A stretch of 64,000 bases of DNA from Streptacidiphilus rugosus AM-16. Its GTDB lineage: Bacteria; Actinomycetota; Actinomycetes; Streptomycetales; Streptomycetaceae. Of the stretch, positions 58,076 through 64,000 are shown in pieces. The position numbers and the translations under genes were made by a program. The stretch lies in NCBI RefSeq assembly GCF_000744655.1, contig NZ_JQMJ01000004.1, forward strand, positions 744,001-808,000, written 5' to 3'. Position 1 is the first letter of the stretch; each line of letters opens with the position of its first letter. Under the pieces are notes generated by a model. It did not search any database, was not told where the DNA came from, and was given only the letters and a program-made list of their open reading frames with translations.

Positions 58076-58313
58076 GGTGATCCCCCTGTTGATCAACGTA
58101 TAACGGTGATGATCATAGCGGAATCACAGCTTGATCTTGATCTTTATTCCACGGCCGTGCCATGCCACCGTGGCTGACCGGACTGGCGCTGCCCTCACTG
58201 GTGAACGTGCTCGCCTTGGTGCTCAGGCTGTGACTTTGCACGTTGGGTGGCGTGCTTCTGGTGGAGATCTCTGACGTCACCGGACGGCATGTGGGGGATA
58301 CCGCTGATGGGGT

Positions 58314-58540
58314 TCAACGGCGCAGGTAGGCGTACAGCGCGTACAGGGTCTCGCGGCTGATTCCGAACTCTGCAGGCAGCGCCGTTTTCGGCTCGCCGGA
58401 GGCTGCGCGTGTGCGTGGTTCGTGGGCTTGCTCGGGGGTGAGCGCCGGCTTGCGGCCGGTGTAGGCGCCGCGCCGCTTGGCCAGGGCAATGCCGTCACGC
58501 TGGCACTCCAGGATGAGGGCGCGTCAGAACTCGGCGATGG
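58314..58540 (-). pseudogene. Serine recombinase (resolvase) C-terminal remnant
   Basis: The minus strand reads IAEF, TGA, RALILECQRDGIALAKRRGA, YTGRKPALTPEQ and EFGISRETLYALYAYLRR, the end of the catalytic helix and the HTH of resolvases. A TGA at 58524-58526 replaces the usual residue after AEF, and the upstream catalytic domain is missing. It is a relic of a transposon resolvase. Confidence 0.75.
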
Positions 58541-58631
58541 GTACCCAGACTGTACCGGGCGGGCGTTGTCGAGTTGCAGAGTTCTTCAATTCGTCAGTTG
58601 CGAATGCTGCAGTGGCTCTAGCGTCGGGGTC

Positions 58632-59006
58632 ATGGCGAACACGGACACCGCATTGAAAGAGGCCATGGCGATCACCGGCGCGTTGGGGGTGGCCTTGGGG
58701 GACCTGGACAGTGGTATGAGCCTGGGGGCGCTGGCGTTGATGCCGGATCTGGATCTGGCGGTGGCGGCCGCTGGGCACACGGAGCTGGTGCGGGCGCAGC
58801 AGCGGACGCTGGAGATGCTGGGCGGTGAGGCGGGGGTGATCGAGGACATCTTGGTCACGTTGAGGGGTCAGTACCACGTGATCCGGCCGCTGACCTCGCA
58901 CACCGGGGTGGGACTGTTCCTGGTTCTGGTGCTGGACCGCGGGCGGGCGAACCTGGCGATGGCCCGGCACCAGCTCAAGCAGATCGAGGCAGAACTCGAC
59001 ATGTAG
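58632..59006 (+). CDS. Roadblock/LC7-domain protein
   Basis: 124 residues from ATG 58632. TDTALKEAMAITGALGVALG, DLDSGMSLGALALMPDLDLA and DILVTLRGQYHVIRPLTSHT fit the roadblock/MglB-like fold common in streptomycete GTPase operons; MARHQLKQIEAELDM ends it. Here no GTPase partner is adjacent. It may regulate a small GTPase encoded elsewhere. No clear ribosome site. 59007-59277 has no gene. Confidence 0.8.
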   Translation: MANTDTALKEAMAITGALGVALGDLDSGMSLGALALMPDLDLAVAAAGHTELVRAQQRTLEMLGGEAGVIEDILVTLRGQYHVIRPLTSHTGVGLFLVLVLDRGRANLAMARHQLKQIEAELDM

Positions 59007-59277
59007 TGGCCGTGGCCGCCGGGCGGGTGCGTGTGTGCGCCCCTCGATGTGGTCAGGGTGGGGTGAGTTTGAGGAAAGGAGGACGGCGCGGGCGAGCTGG
59101 CCGTCGACTGCGCCCAGCAGCATGGCGGGCTCGGACCGCCGGCGGCGGGGCCACCAGCGCCGGACAGCCCTCACCGGGGGCCTCCGGGCAGCCGCGCTGA
59201 TGGCTGGCTGTCTCGGCGGGCAGGTTCTGACGGTATGGCTGAGCGCATGCCTGCGGAGCCGCCGACCTGGTGCTGCT

Positions 59278-60759
59278 TCACAGGTCGTTGCCGGCGTAGG
59301 AGAGGTTGAAGCTTTTGTTGGTTAGGGGGAAGTCGGGGACGATCGTGTCGGCCAGGGCGACGGGCAGGGCGGGCCAGTTGAAGAAGGACGGGTCGACGGG
59401 TTTCACGCGGGCCAGGGTGCCGTTGGCGGCGAGCTCGACGCGCGTGGTGATGGTGCCGCGCCAGCCCTCGACCATCCCGATCCCGGCGCCCGGCCCGTCA
59501 GAGCTGAGCGGGACCATGAAAGCCCCCGGTTCCAGGTGCGGGGTGAGCTGGTTCAGCAGGGCCAGGGAGACGTCGATCTCCTGGGCGCGGATCTGGAAGC
59601 GTGCGAGCACGTCCCCACTGTCCAGGGTCGGTACGTGGAGGGCGGGTCCGAGGTCGAGGGCGGGGTGCATGGTACGGGCGTCGAGGGCCAGGCCGCTGGC
59701 GCGGCCGACGTAGCCGAGGCATCCGAGCTCGCGGGCGGCCTGTTCCGGGAGCACGGCGGTGCCGGTGAACCGGTCCTTGACGACGGCGTGGCCGAGGGCG
59801 AGTCGGGTCAGGTCGCGGATGTCGTCCCCGGTTCGGCGCAACTGCGCGGGTGTGGGGAGGGCGAGCAGGCGGGCGCCGCCGGGAATCACGCCGCCGCGCA
59901 GCAGCCGGTGCCCGGTGATCTGCTGGCCCAGGCGCAGGAGTTGTTCGCGGATGCGCTGGGCGTGGGCGTTGAGGACGCCGTGGCCGACGTCGTTGCACAG
60001 GGCGCCGAGGTCGGTGACGTGGTTGTGGACGCGCTCCAGTTCGAGCAGCAGGGCCCGCGCCGCCCGTGCGGCCTCGGGGACCTGGGTGTTTGTGGCGTGT
60101 TCGATGGCTTGGCAGTAGGCCAGGGCGTGGCCGACGGCGGTGTCGCCGCTGATGCGTTCCGCCAGTGGCAGGCCGCGGTCGATGGCCCGGCCTTCGAAGA
60201 GTTTCTCGATGCCCTTGTGGACGAACCACAGCCGGGCCTTCAGTTTCAGGATGGTTTCCCCGACGACGGAGAAGCGGAAGTGTCCGGGTTCGGTGAGGCC
60301 GGCGTGGACGGGGCCGACGGGGATCTCGTAGACGCCGTCGCCTTCGACTTCCAGGAAGGGGTAGGGGCCCTCGGGTTCGGCGAACGGTGGTGGCGGTCCG
60401 GCGTCCGGGCGGCCGGGGTACCAGCCCTGGGGCCAGTGGTAGTGCCGCACCAGCCTGCGTGGCAGGGGGTGGCCGAGGAGTTCGACGCCGTGCAGGTCGT
60501 GCATCTCCCGCTCGAACCGTCCGGCCGGGAAGGACAGGTGCGCCAGCGTCGACAGCTGGGGTTTGGCCGGGTCGAGGCGGACGTGGAGTTCGGTGCGCCG
60601 GTCCGGGGGGCCTGCGACGAACAGGTAGACGATGCGGACGGCGTCGGCGTCGTGGTGCGCGGCGACCAGGGCGAGGCGTTCGCCCCGGGAGAGTCGCTCG
60701 GCTGCGGTGTCGGCGAGTTCTCCGACACCGACCTCGTACACGGTCGTGGTGGGGGTCAT
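59278..60759 (-). CDS. HycE/HyfG-like large subunit without Ni-binding cysteines
   Basis: ATG 60759 follows GGAGG; 493 residues. Residues 1-~125 are NuoC-like (FPAGRFEREMHDLHGVELLG), and ~140-493 NuoD-like (GPVHAGLTEPGHFRFSVVGE). In group 4 NiFe hydrogenases the metal is held by RxCGxC and DPCxxC. Here these positions read ERISGD (201-206) and NKSFNLSYAG at the very end, without cysteines. The subunit therefore cannot hold a NiFe site, and H2 chemistry is unlikely. Last gene of a coupled operon. Confidence 0.85.
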   Translation of the reverse strand: MTPTTTVYEVGVGELADTAAERLSRGERLALVAAHHDADAVRIVYLFVAGPPDRRTELHVRLDPAKPQLSTLAHLSFPAGRFEREMHDLHGVELLGHPLPRRLVRHYHWPQGWYPGRPDAGPPPPFAEPEGPYPFLEVEGDGVYEIPVGPVHAGLTEPGHFRFSVVGETILKLKARLWFVHKGIEKLFEGRAIDRGLPLAERISGDTAVGHALAYCQAIEHATNTQVPEAARAARALLLELERVHNHVTDLGALCNDVGHGVLNAHAQRIREQLLRLGQQITGHRLLRGGVIPGGARLLALPTPAQLRRTGDDIRDLTRLALGHAVVKDRFTGTAVLPEQAARELGCLGYVGRASGLALDARTMHPALDLGPALHVPTLDSGDVLARFQIRAQEIDVSLALLNQLTPHLEPGAFMVPLSSDGPGAGIGMVEGWRGTITTRVELAANGTLARVKPVDPSFFNWPALPVALADTIVPDFPLTNKSFNLSYAGNDL

Positions 60760-60761
60760 GG

Positions 60762-62261
60762 TCAGTGGCCTCCGATGAGCGCGGCGGCGGTGTCCAGCAG
60801 GTGGGTCAGCGGGCCGGTGGAGACACCGAGTGCCGTGCAGGCCAGCAGCCCTGCCAGCAGAGGGAATCCGGCGGTGGCGCCGATGCGGTGCGGGAGGGTG
60901 GCGGCGCCGGGACCTGGCTGTGGGGTGCCGAGGAGCATCCGTGCGGTGCGCGCGGCCAGGGCGGCGAACGCGGCCAGAACCAGCAGCAGGGCGGCGGTGA
61001 CGGGCCAGCCCATCGCCGCGGTGAAGCCGGCCCGGGTGATGGCGATCTCGGAGGCGAAGAGGCTGAACGGCGGCATCCCCAGTAGCGCGATCACGGCGAG
61101 GCCGAAGGCGGCGCCAAGTCCTGGCGCTCGGACCAGGAGCGCGCGCAGGCGGCCGATGCGGCTGGTCTGCTGCCAGGCGAGGATCTGTCCGGCGGAGCAG
61201 AACGCCACGGATTTCGCGAGACCGTGGCCGGCGATGTGGAGCAGGACCGCCGCGATCGCCAGCCGGCTGCCGATCGCGGTGCCGAGCGCGATCAGGCTCA
61301 TGTGCTCCATGCTCGAATAGGCCAGCATGCGTTTGTAGTCGCGCTGGCCGAGCAGGATCGCCGCCGCGAGCGCCAGGGTGAGCAGGGCGGCGATCGTCAG
61401 GAGCAGACGCAGGTAGTGGGGGCCGAGGGCGGCGTCGCAGATGGTCTTGTAGCGCAGCAGTGCGCTGAAGGCGACGGAGAGCAGGACGCCGGACATGAGG
61501 GCGGAGACGGGGGCGGGTGCCTGGCTGTGGGCGTCGGGTAGCCAGGCGTGCAGCGGGATGAGTCCGGCTTTGGCGCCGAAGCCGATGACGATCAGTCCGA
61601 TGCCGATCCGTGTGACGTCGGGGTCCAGCCGGGACGCGTTCGCGGCCAGGGTGGGCCAGTCCAGGGCGGCGGCCTCGGAGAGGCCGGCGTGTCGGGCGGC
61701 GTAGTAGATCAGGACGGTGCCCAGGAACGCGAGGGCAATGCCGACGGAGCAGATGACGACGTACTTCCAGGCTGCCTCCACACTCGTGCGGGTGCGGCGG
61801 TGGCCGACCAGGAACGCGGTGACGATGGTGGTGGCCTCGATCGCGACCCACAGGATGCCGAGGTTCTCCGCCAGCACCCCCAGCGTCATCGCGGCCAGGA
61901 ACCCCTGCACCAGGAGGCAGTAGCGGCGGGCCGTGCGCTCGCTGGCCCGTTCCGCGGTGCGTTCGGCGGCCAGGTAGGTGGGTGAGGCGGCCACGGCGAT
62001 CAGCGCGACGGCGCCGACGACCAGCAGCAGCCACACCGTCAGGGCGTCCGCGCGCAGCAGATGCCCGGCCGCGCGCACGGGTCCGTGCACGGTGACGCGG
62101 GGCACCAGCAACACGGCACAGGTGAGGGTGACGGCGGGCGTGATGATCCCGGCCCAGTCGCCGAAGCGGCGGCGGTAGGGCAGCGGGAGGGCGTAGAAGG
62201 CGGCGCAGGCCAGCGGCGTGGCCACCGGGAGGACCAGCAGGAGCGAATCGGAAGAGGGCAT
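60762..62261 (-). CDS. HycQ/HyfF-like antiporter-type membrane subunit
   Basis: ATG 62261 overlaps the upstream stop (TGATG); 499 residues, about fourteen helices. The Mrp/NuoL-type core is present: GFGAKAGLIPLHAWLPDAHS, APAPVSALMSGVLL and YSSMEHMSLIALG, with the conserved Lys in the broken helix. It would form a proton or sodium channel in the membrane arm. Confidence 0.9.
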   Translation of the reverse strand: MPSSDSLLLVLPVATPLACAAFYALPLPYRRRFGDWAGIITPAVTLTCAVLLVPRVTVHGPVRAAGHLLRADALTVWLLLVVGAVALIAVAASPTYLAAERTAERASERTARRYCLLVQGFLAAMTLGVLAENLGILWVAIEATTIVTAFLVGHRRTRTSVEAAWKYVVICSVGIALAFLGTVLIYYAARHAGLSEAAALDWPTLAANASRLDPDVTRIGIGLIVIGFGAKAGLIPLHAWLPDAHSQAPAPVSALMSGVLLSVAFSALLRYKTICDAALGPHYLRLLLTIAALLTLALAAAILLGQRDYKRMLAYSSMEHMSLIALGTAIGSRLAIAAVLLHIAGHGLAKSVAFCSAGQILAWQQTSRIGRLRALLVRAPGLGAAFGLAVIALLGMPPFSLFASEIAITRAGFTAAMGWPVTAALLLVLAAFAALAARTARMLLGTPQPGPGAATLPHRIGATAGFPLLAGLLACTALGVSTGPLTHLLDTAAALIGGH

Positions 62262-62920
62262 CAGTCTCGGAGCTCCCGCATCGTGTCGAGGTCGGTGCCG
62301 CCGAAGGCTGCCTGGATGCGCAGCGCCAGGAGCTGCAGGACCAGGACGGCCAGGAGCAGGTCGAAGGAGACACCGAGTTCCAGGATCAGCGGGACGCCAC
62401 TGGTGGCCAGCAGGGCTACGGCGGTGATGCCGTTGTCCAGGAGCAGGAAGCCGACCATCTGCGCGACCGCGCGGCGGCGGGTGATCAGGGTGAAGAACCC
62501 GATCAGGACCACGGCGAAGCCGACCGGGATCGCCTCGGCGGCCGGTCCCGGCTCCAGGGCGACCAGCGGCTGGGCCGACGCGTAGGCCAGCAGGGTCAGC
62601 ACGGCCGCGAGCAACAGGGAGGCGGCGACGTTGACCAGGGGTTCGCTCTCGCGCTGCTGACCGGAGCGTTCCAGGGCGCGCCGCATCAGATACGGGAGGA
62701 GCCCGGCGCGCAGCGCCCCGATCCCGACCGCGACGCCGACGAGCACCCAGTGGTGCTGGCGGATGCCCAGGAGCACGCCGATACCGGCCAGGGCGACGCC
62801 CTGGAGGGCGAAGACGCGGACGATCGCACTCAGTTCGCGAAACCACAGCACCATGACCGCGGCGAGGAGGAACGCGCCGCAGGCCAGATCGAGGAACTGG
62901 GTGAACAGGGGCTGGTTCAC
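62261..62920 (-). CDS. HycP/HyfE-like membrane subunit
   Basis: GTG 62920; 219 residues, about seven helices. GFLLLDNGITAVALLATSGV and PLILELGVSFDLLLAVLVLQ match the NuoK-like C-terminal half of HyfE, with the membrane Glu. It starts 4 nt after the upstream stop. Confidence 0.85.
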   Translation of the reverse strand: MNQPLFTQFLDLACGAFLLAAVMVLWFRELSAIVRVFALQGVALAGIGVLLGIRQHHWVLVGVAVGIGALRAGLLPYLMRRALERSGQQRESEPLVNVAASLLLAAVLTLLAYASAQPLVALEPGPAAEAIPVGFAVVLIGFFTLITRRRAVAQMVGFLLLDNGITAVALLATSGVPLILELGVSFDLLLAVLVLQLLALRIQAAFGGTDLDTMRELRD

Positions 62921-62924
62921 AGGT

Positions 62925-63881
62925 TCAAGCTCCGGACAGGAAGTAGGAGGCGGTGACCGCCAGCAGCGCCAGCAGGAACGACCCGGCCAGCAGCTCCGGG
63001 ACACGGAACAAGCGCACCTTGGCCCAGAACACCTCCGCCGCGGCCAGACCCGCCCCGAGCACGGTCACCTTGACCGCCAGCAGCACCAGCGCCAGGAGCA
63101 GGGCGGGCCAGGAGCTGGTGGTGGCGATCCCCCAGGGGACGGCGAGGGTGGCGAGCAGGCCAAGCAGCACCGTCAGCCGCAGCTGGGCGCCGAACTCGAC
63201 CAGCGCCAGGTCGGGGCCCGCGTACTCCAGCACCATGGCCTCGTGAACCATCGTCAGCTCCAGGTGGGTGCTCGGGTTGTCCACCGGCAGGCGCCCCGCC
63301 TCAGCGATGGTCACCACGGCCAGCGCGACCAGGGCGAGGAGGCTGGAAGGGGAGGCGAGCCGGGCGGGCTCGTCGATCCGGCCCGCGACGATCGTGGCCA
63401 GGCCGGTGGACCCGGCCGGTATCGACAACGCGAGCACCGACAGCAGGATCGTCGGCTCCACCAGCGCGGCGATCGTCATCTCGCGAGAGGCGCCCATGCC
63501 GCCGAACGCGGTACCGGTGTCCAGTCCGGCCAGCGCGAGGGTGACCGTGCCCAGGGCCAGCAGCGCCACGACGACGATCAGGTCCCCGTGCGAGGCAGCC
63601 GGGGTCGTGACGGCCGCCAGAGGCAGCAGCGCCGCGACGAGCAGACCGGTCACGACCAGGACGAGCGGCGCGGTGCGGAACGCGGGCCCGCTGCCGGCCG
63701 GGGTGATGGGTTCCTTGCGCAGCAGCTTGCGCACGTCCCGCCACGGCTGCAGGACCCCGGCACCGGCGCGCCCCTCCATCCGGGCACGGACCTGCCGCAT
63801 GACGCCGGTCAGCAGCGGCGCACCGGCCACCACCAGCAGCAGCTGCGCGGCCAGCGCGACCACGCCGAAACCACTCAACAC
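62925..63881 (-). CDS. HycD/HyfC-like (NuoH-type) membrane subunit
   Basis: GTG 63881 follows GAAGGAGGAGG; 318 residues, eight helices. GASREMTIAALVEPTILLSV and EAGRLPVDNPSTHLELTMVH are the signature stretches of the hydrogenase-type NuoH homologue that joins the peripheral and membrane arms. First complete gene of the operon; the order and sizes match Rv0084-Rv0087 (hycD-P-Q-E) of M. tuberculosis. Confidence 0.92.
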   Translation of the reverse strand: MLSGFGVVALAAQLLLVVAGAPLLTGVMRQVRARMEGRAGAGVLQPWRDVRKLLRKEPITPAGSGPAFRTAPLVLVVTGLLVAALLPLAAVTTPAASHGDLIVVVALLALGTVTLALAGLDTGTAFGGMGASREMTIAALVEPTILLSVLALSIPAGSTGLATIVAGRIDEPARLASPSSLLALVALAVVTIAEAGRLPVDNPSTHLELTMVHEAMVLEYAGPDLALVEFGAQLRLTVLLGLLATLAVPWGIATTSSWPALLLALVLLAVKVTVLGAGLAAAEVFWAKVRLFRVPELLAGSFLLALLAVTASYFLSGA

Positions 63882-64000
63882 CCCTCCTCCTTCGGCGGAT
63901 CGGTCAGCACAAGGCATCCCCGTGGCGTTGTCCGGCCGTGACGCCGCCTGACCGCCACGCCGTCTGGCCGCACTGGATCTGCGGATGGCATCGCCGGGTT
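63875..64000 (-). CDS. C-terminal end of upstream gene (partial)
   Basis: An open minus-strand frame from the window edge ends in TGA at 63875-63877, overlapping the hycD-like start by 7 bp. The 41 codons read VLTDPPKEEG near the end. By analogy a HyfB-like antiporter subunit is expected here, but the tail is too short to identify. Confidence 0.4.
   Translation of the reverse strand, partial: NPAMPSADPVRPDGVAVRRRHGRTTPRGCLVLTDPPKEEGC

Noticed and set aside
1-64000. tRNA genes, rRNA, CRISPR arrays
   Set aside because: No TPsiC-type GGTTCGAATCC with a fitting cloverleaf and no regularly spaced repeats were found on either strand.

Overview
The window is very GC-rich, uses many GTG starts and 4-bp start/stop overlaps, and carries families typical of streptomycetes: an sIHF-like protein, RheA with HSP18, RbpA, DUF5994, DUF2637, replication-relaxation and roadblock/LC7 proteins. 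It therefore looks like a Streptomycetaceae genome, and the gene content suggests an accessory region (chromosome arm, integrated element or large plasmid) rather than core chromosome. No tRNA, rRNA or CRISPR array was seen.

Region 1 (1-24.4 kb) is a stress and dormancy block. It opens with the N-terminal part of a tyrosine recombinase running off the left edge. Then follow an APC permease, an sIHF-like DNA-binding protein, a CLC transporter, a tandem USP protein, a MarR regulator, a Tat/lipoprotein polysaccharide deacetylase, a Ddn-like F420-type nitroreductase, a J-domain protein, two Hsp20 chaperones with RheA-type operators and a divergent rheA, a STAS protein, HtpG, a three-repeat unknown protein, an RbpA paralogue, a stand-alone rpoA, two CBS-pair proteins, a DEAD-box helicase and a cold-shock protein. 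Several promoters share a TTGCA-N3-TGCAA palindrome.

Region 2 (25-39.4 kb) is a mosaic of damaged mobile DNA. It holds an operon of a TraG/VirD4-like ATPase, a replication-relaxation protein and an HTH protein; a truncated TcpC-like gene; an ISKra4-type transposase remnant; a glycosyltransferase operon whose last gene is cut at the same point as tcpC; a divergent XRE regulator/peptide deformylase pair; five copies of a 20-bp repeat resembling a Tn7/Mu-type transposon end; and a truncated second copy of the HTH gene.

Region 3 (39.6-55.4 kb) is a complete-looking Tad/Flp pilus locus (lipoprotein, secreted protein, CpaB, TadZ, TadA, TadB, TadC, pilin, TadE-like proteins) ending in a 1113-residue LysM-BTAD regulator. 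It is followed by a DUF2637/Spd-like membrane protein, a uracil-DNA glycosylase and an amidohydrolase.

Region 4 (55.5-64 kb) has a second full-length rpoA, nearly identical to the first and in direct orientation about 38 kb away. Then come a secreted ricin-type lectin, a serine-recombinase remnant, a roadblock/LC7 protein and, on the minus strand to the right edge, a membrane complex in the order HycD-HycP-HycQ-HycE. The HycE-like subunit lacks the nickel-binding cysteines.

Taken together, the stress proteins, the extra RNA polymerase subunits (two alpha, one RbpA) and the HycDPQE-like complex resemble the set that actinobacteria switch on in hypoxia or dormancy. That reading is inference. 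The shared palindrome, the duplicated alpha subunits and the recurring leader elements in the transfer region are read directly from the sequence.
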